Source: Blepharisma stoltei
Lineage: Eukaryota > Ciliophora > Heterotrichea > Heterotrichida > Blepharismidae
NCBI GenBank assembly: GCA_914767885.1
Contig: CAJZBQ010000044.1
Span: forward strand, 744,001-808,000
DNA length: 64,000 nt
Reading direction: 5' to 3'
Of the stretch, positions 1 to 9,323 are shown one piece after another. Under the pieces are notes generated by a model. The model did not search any database, was not told the DNA's origin, and saw nothing but the letters and a program-made list of their open reading frames with translations. The translations under genes were made by a program, and so were the position numbers. The first letter of the stretch is position 1, and each line of letters opens with the position of its first letter.

Positions 1-467
1 GGCAAGCATGGCTCAGCCAAAGCCAAAATTACAGGAATCGATGTTTTCACATCAAATAAATATGAGGAAATCCACCCAACTTCCCACAATATCTGCGGTG
101 CATGATTTTTGATGCTATTTAGGGAATTTATCCGAAAGTTTTATAGAGAAAATGCCTGTCTATCTAAAATTATATTTAAATTAATGTCTTAATCTAAGTA
201 AAGCTGTCAAAAAATAGAGAGCAAATGACGCAGCCCAATATCGACGTTCCTAACATTTCAAGAATTGACTACACCTTGGTCGATATTGCAAGAGATGGGT
301 TTGTTTCCTTGATGGACGACGCTGGAAATACAAAAGAAGACTTAAAGCTTCCTGAGGACGAAGAAGGAGCCAAAATCCGTGACTTGTTCGAGAATGGAGC
401 TACAGTTTCAGTGACTGTTATGAAAGCTATGGGACAAGAGAGAATTATGGCTGGTAAAGAAATCTAA
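1..467 (+). CDS. eIF5A: Translation factor eIF5A, 3' part, interrupted by an IES
   Basis: Partial gene; the N-terminal third lies left of the window. eIF5A is a cytosolic factor that binds the ribosome E site and relieves stalled peptide-bond formation, with hypusine as its active residue. The first codons read GKHGSAK, the hypusination loop, so the modified lysine should be bases 4-6. The frame runs to HPTSHNI (base 93), is broken by bases 90-238, and resumes with DVPNISRIDYTLVDI, matching the family's second (OB-fold) domain with the usual GFVSLMDD and EDLKLPE motifs. Stop TAA is at 465-467. Removing 149 bp between the TAs at 90 and 239 gives HNI-DVPN, the exact family sequence. Identification is firm. 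Confidence 0.95.
90..238. other. IES in eIF5A (149 bp, TA-bounded)
   Basis: The insert separates HNI from DVPN in a very conserved protein and contains stops. Both edges carry the direct repeat CAATATC, which includes the TA left after excision. It is AT-rich and shows no MITE termini, so it is either an old decayed element or a non-repetitive IES. Confidence 0.85.
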
Positions 468-1002
468 GCAGCTAATACATATGATCTCTTTTAGATAAGT
501 CTTAGTATAAGAAATAACCCAGAAATATTGGGATCTTTTGGCATAAAAACTTCATAATTCCAGGTCTGAGATAGTTGTGGGAGTTGTGTCAGAACTTAAT
601 GGATTAAAAAATGCCGCGGTAGACAACAGTGGTATTGCTGATTTCTATTTATGAAATTTAATGCCAGAAAAGCTAGGAACCAAAGTAAATGCCTATGATA
701 GCTTTTTATTTAATATTGCTGCTCTAGTATATAATGTATTGGTAATATGTTATTTTGCTTATTTATGGTAAATAAATTGATTTTTAAAATGTCAAAAAAA
801 TTTTGACATGTCATTATATATAAAACTGAATCTATAGTATGTTAAAATTTTTTTGACATTTTAAAATCAATTTACAATAAATAAGCAAAATGAAATTTAT
901 GCAAGGGATTTATATTTATTGCTAGGAAAATCTAATAATTTTTAAAGGCAGAACACATCAAAATTCCATTTTTTAATGTTTAATAAAAGCAATAGAAGTG
1001 CC
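468..1002. other. Intergenic region, one small ORF and a palindrome
   Basis: AT-rich. A 36-codon ORF (about 662-772) could encode a single hydrophobic segment, but codon quality and length do not allow a confident gene call. The palindromic element at 751-891 overlaps its end. No RNA gene is recognised. Confidence 0.4.
751..891. repeat. Palindromic (long inverted repeat) element, about 140 bp
   Basis: Left arm TTTTGCTTATTTATGGTAAA and its near-perfect complement at about 841-891 give arms of about 50 bp around a short AT spacer. The arms share a TTAAAATGTCAAAAAAATTT core. This architecture suits a small MITE or an IES. No transposase or clear target duplication was seen. Confidence 0.6.
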
Positions 1003-1908
1003 ATGACAAGACAGAAAACAGATAAGCCCAATAAATCAATTATTTGAAACACTTTCTTTATTTTCTTTACGATTATTACTACAGGATCTTTCCTCGGATT
1101 TTTGGTTGATATTTATTATATGAGCCCAAAAATTTTAATGAAAGAGTTAGATATGAACAATTTGACTGGCCCGAAGTGGTATATGCAGAACTGCCTCGCA
1201 TTTGCATGGATCTTTAAAATATTGTCTGTCACCAATCTTATGCTGAATAAATCAGAATTAAGTAGAGAATTTTTTCCAATAATTAAAGATATTGGAGTTA
1301 CTATTGCATTCTGACTGGAATATTACATTTCGTTAACTCACTCCTCCATTAGCGAACAAAAAAAATTTTGTTCGCTTATAGAGGGGGTTAATTTTTTTTT
1401 TATAAAATTTAAAAAACCCATTCGTAAAAATTGGAAAACAAAAATTTAATTAATTTGTAAAATTTATGTTTTAAAATGCAAGATTTTTAAATTAAAACAG
1501 AATTAGCTAGAGATTTCATTTACTGATTATTAATTATATATCAAATTAAAATTTTTTGTTCGCTCGCAGAGGGTAAAAATATGAATTTTTCCAATGATTA
1601 TTTCGCTCACGGAGAGAGAAGTAAGGCTTTTTTCGCTTTCAGATTATACTTATAAGCTTTCTGGCCACACTTTGATTTTGACTTCTGTGACTTGCATGAT
1701 ATTAGTTGAAGCCCAAAGAAATTTTTTAATTACAGGGAATATTAAAGTGAAGAGAATTGGCAAATTAATGATGCTTTTGAATAGCTATATTTTATTTTGG
1801 ACCAGCTTTGCATATCATAGTTATATAGAGCTTTTATCTGCATTAATGACTGGAATTTTTACTGCTTGTGGATTCCATCTATATATTAATGAGTACTTAA
1901 AGATATAA
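1003..1908 (+). CDS. FIT (fat storage-inducing transmembrane) family protein, interrupted by a MITE-IES
   Basis: Multi-pass ER membrane protein of about 205 aa. FIT proteins are ER acyl-CoA diphosphatases needed for lipid-droplet formation. The protein has hydrophobic segments near residues 16-38 and 60-80, then the motif LSGHTLILTSVTCMILVEA, matching the FIT 'SGHxFLL...E' block, and later FAYHSYIELLSALMTG, matching the second 'YFHxxxEKxxG' block; each supplies one catalytic histidine. The early TGA in SIIWNTFF is tryptophan. The frame is broken by a MITE at 1334-1621; TA-to-TA removal rejoins EYYIS-LRLFSLSDY. The start is the ATG at 1003; stop TAA at 1906-1908. Family call by motif, fairly sure. 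Confidence 0.78.
1334..1621. mobile_element. Pogo-type MITE acting as IES in the FIT gene (288 bp)
   Basis: Left end TTAACTCACTCCTCCATTAG followed by a GAACAAAA hairpin; right end TTCGCTCACGGAG...GAAGTAAG. These match the terminal inverted repeats of the MITE family found elsewhere in the window, and the body has the shared AATTAGCTAGAGATTTCAT block. It is bounded by TA at 1334 and 1622, and excision keeps the host frame (288 is divisible by 3, but the insert carries stops). Confidence 0.88.
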
Positions 1909-2129
1909 TTTTTTAAATATTAGTGTTTACATCATTTTGTTTTATATCAAAAGATGATGGTTTTGAAGGAAAACATGCAGTGACTATACTAAGATGTCTA
2001 GCTTCATTATTGTATCTTTCTAGAATTGCAGTTTGTTCTAAGTCTGGGGATTTTGGCCTGGATTCAGATGAACTTTCTTGTAAAATTATTGATGAATCTT
2101 TAATTTTTCTTAAAATAATTTTAAATTTA

Positions 2130-5100
2130 TTATTTATTTAAAAATTTAATAAGGCGATTTAAAATAAATTTGAACTCTGGGTTAGTAAAATCAAATTGTT
2201 TTATACCTTTAGGAGTTTGAAAACTTCTTGTAAATGTCAAATAAGATGACTTAGGAGTTTTAGAAGTTCTTCATGAATCAATGCTGCACACTCCTCCAGG
2301 AGAAATTGTTTTTCTTATAATTTGTGAATTTCGAGTTTTAGATCTGTGAGCCATTGGAGTTGAACACTTAGGACGGCTTGCTGTGACTTTAATTTGAGGC
2401 TTATGATCAATCTTTATGTTTAATATTTCTGATTAATATTTACCTTGATGAATTTTTTCTCTCTCTGAAATTCGGTTATTTTCTTCTGTCCTCAATCTAG
2501 TTTCTAATACATATAAGCGAGCTTCCACTGAATTGAAATCTTTGATTTCTGAAAAATCCATTGGAAGCCATTCAAGCTTTTTCTTACTCCCCTTTCAATT
2601 TATATTTTTTTTAAAAAAACACAAATTATACTAAATTTTTCTAAATTGAACCCGATATTTTTGAATTTTAATTTATTTTTTATTTATAATAATTAGTATT
2701 TTAACCTATAAAATAAATTTTCCAATTCAAAAGGGGTTAAATTATTCAAAAAAAATGGAAATTTTACTTATATTTATTCCAATTTAAAGGGGGATTTAAT
2801 AAATATAAGTTCATCATCTAGGTATCCACGAAGGTCTTCTTTAATATTCAATAATTTTTTATCGTGGGATTCAGCTAATTTTGTTGATTTTTTTTCTAGA
2901 AATTCATTAATTTCCTCTTTAAAAGCTTTCAGCTCTTCTATTAAGCCATTTCTCGATTTTTCTGCTTGAATTATTATATCATCAATCATATTTACTTTAT
3001 ATAGCGCTTTATTCACAATTCCATCCAATTTATTTGTAGCATCTTTTTCTTTCTTATCAATTTTATAAAAAGTTTGCACCATTTTTGAGTCCAGATCTTT
3101 TATGGCGTCGCAAATTTTCATATTAAACGCTCATGAATTTTGGGTTAATTCATCAATTTTTGCAGTAATCAGTTTTAATGTATTTTCATTCCCTTTATCA
3201 GAGGAGCTTTTGAGTAGTCTAACTTCTGCTTTCATCTCTAATGAAGTTTTTGCCAAATGGTTTTGAGTTTCATTTTCTATTAAAAGTATTGAATTCTTCA
3301 TGGCCTTTTCAAACCTATCCATATAGTCAGAAATATCTTTGATTTCTGCTGAAAGTGAGTTTGTCTCCTCTTTTAATTTCATCGAAAAATCATTAGTAAG
3401 TTCATCTTTCCAAGAAATTATTGCTGCAGCAAAGTTTTCTTCATTCTTATGGCAACTTCTGGTTATAGCAGCTATTTTTTGAGAAATTTCTTTGATTTGT
3501 TTATTGTTTTCTTCAATAGAATCATTTGTCAGTTTTTCAAGCCTTTTGATTTGGCTATGCATAAACATTTCATTGTCAGCGAGGCCACTTTTAAGTTTAT
3601 TTTCAATAAACATGAGCGCTTCATCGTTTCTTCTTGATTGATTTAAGCTTGGACTTTTTTAATCTAACATGGGTGAAAATAAACAGGCAGGGTTCAGCCT
3701 CAAGGCCACCAGAAATGAAGGACTTCAGGTTCTGGGTTTTGGTAGAGGTGGAGTTTGCTTTGGATATAGGGCACCCAACGACATGCTGCCAAAAATTCAA
3801 GACACTAATTGCAAAGAAAAGACCTTGAAGTTCTATTTGTCGAAATATGTGGTAAGGAAAAAAGGCGACATGAGAAAAGAGCTGTACAACTCGTTCATAC
3901 TGGCCCTAGAAGCTAGCACTAGAGGAGGAGACGTCTTAAGAAGCCTGATGCTACCATCTGGAGACGCCATAGTGACATTTGCCGAAAACGATGCGTGGGA
4001 AGACTTCAAATCGAGAGGCAGGTTAGCAGTCAATCATGAGGGTAGGAAATTGTTGGTTCCATCTGGCCCAGTCTTTGAGGGTGGAGACATTAACTTTCTT
4101 CGATACAGAATACAGGTCATGATTCCAGTTGGAACATCCCTTGAAGAACTCATTGAGGAGCTAAACAAACTATGTCGCATCGTTGAAGTCACAGTAGATA
4201 ACACCGTAAAAATCGGTGAAGAAAATTATGATGTCCACTTCAGCTCCAACTCCAGATATGCCCTGTATGGGGAATTCGTGCGCGGTAGAGAATGCGCTTG
4301 ACCTACCTGATGAAATTATGATCAATGGAAGAAAAATCTGGCTGAATCATGCTGCCTCACTCTTCTGTGAAAAATGCGGTAAGATTGGTCACAACGAAAA
4401 AGGGCACGATGCAATAGTTTGGAGAAAGGCAGAGCGGCTTGAGAAGGGAAGGATAAAAAGAGAAAAGAGGGAAGAAGAAAGGAAGATGAGTAGAGCAGCC
4501 AGGGAGGAATTGAAGCAGAAGCTGGTGTACGAGGAGCAGGATAATTTAAGTAGTTCATCGTATATAGAGGTAAATGGAGGTCAAGGGTTCAGTAAAGCCG
4601 ATAATCTAAAGAAATCCGCTGCGTCTGTAGAACAAGTAGCTCCTGAAGACCATGCAGCTCCTGTAGAACATATAGCACCTGTAGGATGTGTAACACCTGC
4701 AGAGCATGTGGAACCTGTAGAACATGTAGCTCCTGTAAAACATGTAGCACCAGTAGAACAGGCAGCACCTATAGAGCATGCAGCACCCGTAGAGCATGTA
4801 GTACTCGTAGAACATGTAGCACCCGTAGAACGTGAAACACCTGTAGAACAAGAAACTCTTGTAGAGCACGCAGCACCTGAAGAGCATACCAATAATGCAG
4901 GGAGATTTAGAGGCACTTGCAACACCTGTAAAGCAAGAATCACCTGTAGCACATGCGGTATATGACACACCTGTAACACTTGCAGAGCCAGATGCACCTG
5001 TAGCGCTTGGAATACTGAAGACACATGCAACATATGCAACACTTGTTATATCGGTGGCACCTGCAGCACCTGTAGAGCTAGAAGCATCCCTTACGCATAT

Positions 5101-8100
5101 GCTGCTGGAAGCACAAGTGGTACCTGCAAGTCTAGAAACACAAGTAGCCCTTGCAATTTTGATGACACCTGTAGCACCTGTGGAGCTAAAAACACCTGTA
5201 GCACCTGTAACGCTGGAGGCTCATGCGCCACTCGTCACTCATGCAGCACCTGTAGCTCTTGAAACGCCTACATACAAGAAGGGAAGAGAAGTTATCCATG
5301 AGCAGATGGCGACGAGCATCGAAGGAAAAGGATCTGTGTGAGCAGAGTCCTTACGGTCGGACATGTGAATGTGTATGGAGTCAACCAAAAAGGAGAACAA
5401 CTGAGAGAATTCATCGAAGAACACAACCTAGACATCCTGGGCATCTATGAGACTTACCTGAAGGAGAAGGATAAGGCACCTTATGTTCCAGGCTACAACT
5501 GGTACCATTCGCCTGCAATTGGCCATAGTGCAGGTGTAGCCTTCATCTACAGGAATAATCTTGAACTGAAACGGCTGCTAATAATACATGACTCGAGAAT
5601 AATAGGATTAATGATCGGTGACTTCGTGATTATAGAAGCTTATTGCCCTGTGGAGAATGCAATCGAAGAGGAGTTGGAAGATTTCTATGAGAAGCTAAAC
5701 ATACAGATTGGGGAGATCAGGGCTGCAGAGCAAAGAACGCTGGTTCTCGGAGATTTCAATGCTCACGTCGCTGGATGGTATTCTGGTACAACCAATCAAA
5801 ACGGAAAAAGACTGATCAAATTTTGCAAGGAGTGACAGCTAAAGCTAATGAGCCTTGATAAGCCCACCCACACGCACTCATCAGGCAATGTTTTCTGCCT
5901 GGACTACTGTGCTACTGACTGAGACTCCGCTGATACAATCACCGACTTTGATACATGCCCTGGAAACCCTATAAAAAGTGATCACCTGCCGCTTATAGTT
6001 AAGATCCTCGCCCCAGTAGTTAGAAAGAAGACTCCTGATAGGAAAAGAATCAGAACTGACAGACTCCAGAGTAGAGTATACCTGAACGTATACCAGAAGG
6101 CGCTGCACAGAGAAATAGGATGCCTGATGGCAGAGGAGCACAATTCGGAGTCACTGTATAACGCCCTTGTTAATGGGCTATTGACTGTCGGTGGAAGGGT
6201 TTTGGGCAAAACAACGCGATTGGAGAGGCCAGGACTAGGTAGAGGCTCACTTATTGCACTAAGGACAGCGAGGAGGCATAAATGGAAGGCATTCAAAGCG
6301 ATTAATGCAGGCAATAGACCCAAATACCTGGAGGAAATGAAAAAGCACAGAGCCATGATGAAAGAATTTAAGCACCAACTGAAGCAGGATAAACAGAGCT
6401 CACGAATGAAAAGGGAGATAGAATGAGCAGTTATAGGCGCAAAAGATGAATGGGAGCTAGTGAGAAGAATCAAGAGGGCGAGGAGAGCTGGCCCTGTCAA
6501 ATTCACGAGCGGCGAAGAAGGCAAAATTTTGGACTGGTGGAAATACCAGTATCAGGACTCTGGGTGAGATCAGCCTGGCCATAACGGCGACCCGCTGGTC
6601 CCAACTAAGGAAGAAGTTAGCGACGCTATCAAGCAGCTAGGGAACAGAAAGGCGGTAGGTCCTGATAATCTACCGGCCGAACTAATCAAGGGCGGTGGTG
6701 AATTGGTTGAGACGTTGTGCATAAACTGATACAGCAGATATGGAAGGAAAGAAAACTCCCCAAGGAAATGAACTCAGCACTAGTAATGCTCCTGCCGAAG
6801 AAGCCTGGATCTCGGGATCCTCAAGACTTCAGGCCTGTCACCCTGCTGAACACTATCTACAAGATAATCGACAAAATTTTGACGAAGAGAATCTTAAAGG
6901 ATGTTTGTCAAGGAAACTTGATACACCAAGCACAAGCTGGCTTTATGCCAAACATGTCTACCGGAGATCAGATTTTTGCCCTGGACACGATTCTGGCTCA
7001 CAGTAGAAAGAAAAAGAAAGGCCTGGTGTGTGCCTTCCTGGACATCAGTAAGGCCTTTGACTCTGTTAGGCATGCAGATATTTACAGGACTATGAGAGAC
7101 AGAGGAATAAGCAGTGATTCCATCGGCATGTTGCAGGCAATGTACTATGAGGGAAGAAGTCGCATAATTGTGAATGAGCATCTAACTGAGCAAATAGACA
7201 TAAAAAAAGGAGTCCGACAAGGTGGAATCTCCTCTCCACTCTGCTTCAACTTTATTCCAGATGTGCTGGCAAGAAAGATTGATGAATCCAATTTAGGAAT
7301 CAGGCTACGAAAGAATGGGCCAAGGATAGGCATCTTACTATACGCTGATGACATTGTCCTAATTGCTAGAAACATTGGACACCTGCAGCTACTCTGTGAC
7401 ATCACCTGTGCATGAGCTTATGAGTTCTCACTGTCAATAAATATTGCTAAATCGATCTGGATAGATTACAGAAAGAAATTAACCGATCAATCCCTACGGC
7501 TCGGTGGATTAAAGCTTGAGAGGGTCGACAAATTTAAATGCTTAGGGAAATTTACTGAAAAGCGCTTGGAGAAGAAGACGGACCAAAAGTTGACATTAGA
7601 AAAAATGAAAACGGCGTGCAGAGCAGTCCAAGGGATTAACTCTGGGCTTAAATCCTTGCCAATAGTCAGAAGGGCAGTAATAGCTGAGGCTCACACAGTC
7701 TCGACGGCACTATATGCTAAAGAGTGTATGCAAAGTGACTGGGATCAGAAACTACTGGACTTATTAGAAAGGGAGAGGATGAAAATAGCTAGAACTCTGC
7801 TAAACGCTCCGAAAGGGATCGCTCGTGAAACTTCACTGGAAGATCTGGGCTGGATAACGATTAGAAATCACTGACGGAAGAGAGTCCTGACCTTTAGAAA
7901 AAGGGTGCTCGGATCTAGAAGCGTAATTATGAAGGAAATTGTTAGGGCGAACAGGGATGAGGAACTGCCGTGAGAAAGAAACTGCACGTCCCTACTAAAT
8001 CAGTTTGAACTAAATGAATTTTTAGATAAAGAGCGCATCACCTCACTGGAAAAAAGGAAATGGGAACTCATGCTGACTAACAAAGTCTCAGCTCTCAATC

Positions 8101-8951
8101 TGAAAGAGGTCTTGCACAGACTAAAGACGGAGACAGAAAGAACGACCAGGCTTTGGAGATGGCTAAAGGATGGTGCAACGTTCAGCTTCATCCCTACATT
8201 TATGAGGTTTAATCTTGATAGGCAATTGGCTGCAGGAGCGATACACAGGCTAAGAGCGGGCTTCAACTACAGCAATTACAATGCATATATCAGGCATCTT
8301 GTACCATCTGGTAAATGCGGCACATGTGATGTGGATGAAACAGAAGAACACATGCTAGAAGTCTGCCCGAGATTCGGTCCCCTGAGGGCAAGGCTGGAAA
8401 AAGAACTTGAGCAGTTGCAAGTTCCACTTAGGCAGTTCAGATTGATGGAGATCACCCTATATGGCAATCGCTTCGAAGAATTCCTGAAGACTCTAGAAGA
8501 AGAAAGGGGTGTAGCCTTGATTGCTGACATAGACAGGCATATCAAGATGTTTCATGAGGGAATCCTAAAAGCAAAGATGAAAGAACTGGAGGCAAAAAAG
8601 GGAGCTACAGCTACCGGCGCTACTGAAGGCAAAGTTAATAGGCAGAAATCTCTAGATAGTTGGATTATAACAAAAAACCCATAAGGGTTTGCTGCAGGCT
8701 TGCCTGCTGAATAATTGATTGATTGATTGATTTAAGCTTGGATATGAACTTAATACTGAAGGCGAGGATAAATTTTCCGAAGCTTCTTGAGGCTTGGCTT
8801 TTAAAGCAATTAAACATTCATGATCATACTTGAAGAGTTTAACTAAAGTTGATATCGCAGCGATAATTGGGCTTGGAATATTAGATCAGCTTGAAGGAGA
8901 AATTTCTGAAAGCTCCTTTAATATTTCTTCTTCGCTAATTTGCAAGTCCAT
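2130..8951 (-). CDS. Coiled-coil protein, unrecognised; gene split by a LINE, a MITE-IES and a 15-nt intron
   Basis: Read on the minus strand from the ATG at 8951 (MDLQISEEEILKEL). The first 75 or so codons run to the LINE target site at 8742-8723, resume at 3653-3634 (YPSLNQSRRNDEALMFIENK), then continue as a long charged helix, rich in K, E, I and N with heptad-like spacing, to the MITE at 2796-2585. After it comes KKLEWLPMDFSEIKDF, a 15-nt intron at 2443-2429, and a basic Ser/Thr/Pro tail with TPK motifs ending FKFILNRLIKFLNK (TAA 2132-2130). UGA-Trp codons occur (TQNSWAFN, DSWRTS). After removing the insertions the frame is continuous. About 500 aa; the coiled coil with basic tail suggests a cytoskeletal or basal-body protein, but no family is recognised. 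Confidence 0.8.
2429..2443 (-). other. 15-nt spliceosomal intron
   Basis: On the minus strand the bases read GTAAATATTAATCAG: GT...AG ends with an internal TTAAT branch-like A, exactly 15 nt. Without removal the frame hits TAA; with removal IHQ-EILNIKID continues. Fifteen-nucleotide introns are characteristic of heterotrich ciliates. Confidence 0.88.
2585..2796. mobile_element. MITE-IES, TTTAAATTGG subfamily (212 bp)
   Basis: The left end reads TTACTCCCCTTTCAATTTA and the right end TTCCAATTTAAAGGGGGATT, an inverted pair that keeps the TTACTCCCC outer tip of the main MITE family but replaces the GAGCGAACAAAA block with TTTAAATTGG. TA-to-TA removal on the minus strand rejoins ELIFI-KKKLEWLP in the coiled-coil gene. 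Confidence 0.85.
3669..5431 (+). pseudogene. LINE ORF1 (nucleic-acid-binding, zinc knuckle), frameshifted
   Basis: Starts at the ATG at 3669. The first about 200 codons form a mixed alpha/beta region; around 4290 the reading must shift by one frame to continue into LNHAASLFCEKCGKIGHNEKG, a CX2CX4HX4H-like zinc knuckle typical of LINE ORF1 RNA-binding proteins. A lysine/arginine/glutamate helix follows, then a long tract of short Ala-Pro-Val-Glu-His repeats (about 4625-5270) with a second frame change near 4890. With UGA as Trp the last frame runs to TAG at 5429-5431 and overlaps ORF2. Two frame breaks suggest decay; programmed shifting is possible but unsupported. Confidence 0.7.
4625..5270 (+). 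repeat. Degenerate minisatellite in LINE ORF1 (APVEHV-type repeats)
   Basis: Tandem units of about 15-18 bp built around GCACCTGTAGAACATGTA, encoding Ala-Pro-Val-Glu-His/Gln-Val. Units drift along the array, and the unit's coding sense changes where the frame shifts near 4890. Such arrays are prone to slippage, which may explain the frame change. Confidence 0.75.
5338..8684 (+). pseudogene. LINE ORF2: AP-endonuclease-like and reverse transcriptase, one frameshift
   Basis: Residues about 1-220 are an exonuclease-endonuclease-phosphatase domain: ILGIYETYL (metal-binding Glu), LVLGDFNAHV, and ...SDHLPL at its end. The reverse transcriptase follows: LPKKPGSRDPQDFRPVTLLN, LDISKAFDSV, GVRQGGISSP and the catalytic LLYADDIVLIA. 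A C-terminal zinc motif CGTCDVDETEEHMLEVCP is of the CX2CX9HX4C type common in LINEs. At least five in-frame UGA codons sit at Trp-compatible positions. One frameshift occurs near 6715 between GELVETL and HKLIQQIWKE, so this copy is probably inactive. Stop TAA at 8682-8684, just before the (TTGA)n tail. Confidence 0.88.
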
Positions 8952-9323
8952 TAAAAGATTAGACAATCATGTTTATTTAACAAAATATGAATTAAAAGCT
9001 CAAGATTTCTCTAGGAAATATACGCTAAAATATAAACTAAAGCAGCATTAAGATAAGCGAAATAAATTTGGAGCTCAAAGCATCACATTTAAATATCTCA
9101 TTTTCAAATATTATGCCTATCTGTTATTATTGAGGAAGAATTTCTTCTTAAAAGGAGTGTGTTAGTAAAAATCTAAATTTACTCGATTTTATAAAAATCT
9201 AATCAAATTAAAATCGTATAATTTTATTAAATTTAAGTAAATCTTGAAAATTAAGACAGCTCATGTATGTATTTAATTAAGGTTAAATGGAACAATTTTT
9301 AATTCATTCTACAGCTAATTAAC
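8952..9323. other. Intergenic region between two minus-strand genes
   Basis: AT-rich spacer upstream of the coiled-coil gene and downstream of CFAP54. It contains partly complementary ATTTACT...AGTAAAT tracts (about 9176-9243) that could be a decayed palindrome. No supportable gene. Confidence 0.5.

Larger units (their letters stand above)
3654..8722 (+). mobile_element. LINE (non-LTR) retrotransposon, about 5.07 kb, APE endonuclease + reverse transcriptase
   Basis: Flanked by direct copies of TTGATTGATTTAAGCTTGGA (3634-3653 and 8723-8742), so about 14-20 bp of target duplication; the exact length is blurred because the element ends in a (TTGA)n tail. It encodes ORF1 with a zinc knuckle and ORF2 with endonuclease and reverse transcriptase. 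It is visibly richer in G+C than the flanks. Both ORFs need UGA read as Trp, so it is adapted to this code and is resident rather than recently acquired from a standard-code host. Frameshifts in both ORFs suggest a defective copy. It interrupts a coiled-coil gene, and the target duplication contains a TA. Confidence 0.92.

Noticed and set aside
1923-2141. Plus-strand ORF of 72 codons
   Set aside because: It is antisense to the Ser/Thr/Pro C-terminal exon of the coiled-coil gene, which is supported by the 15-nt intron and frame.
4322-5042. Long Cys-rich minus-strand ORFs opposite LINE ORF1
   Set aside because: They arise because the tandem repeat is stop-free in several frames; UGA/other-frame reading gives only repeated Cys-Ser-Thr units.
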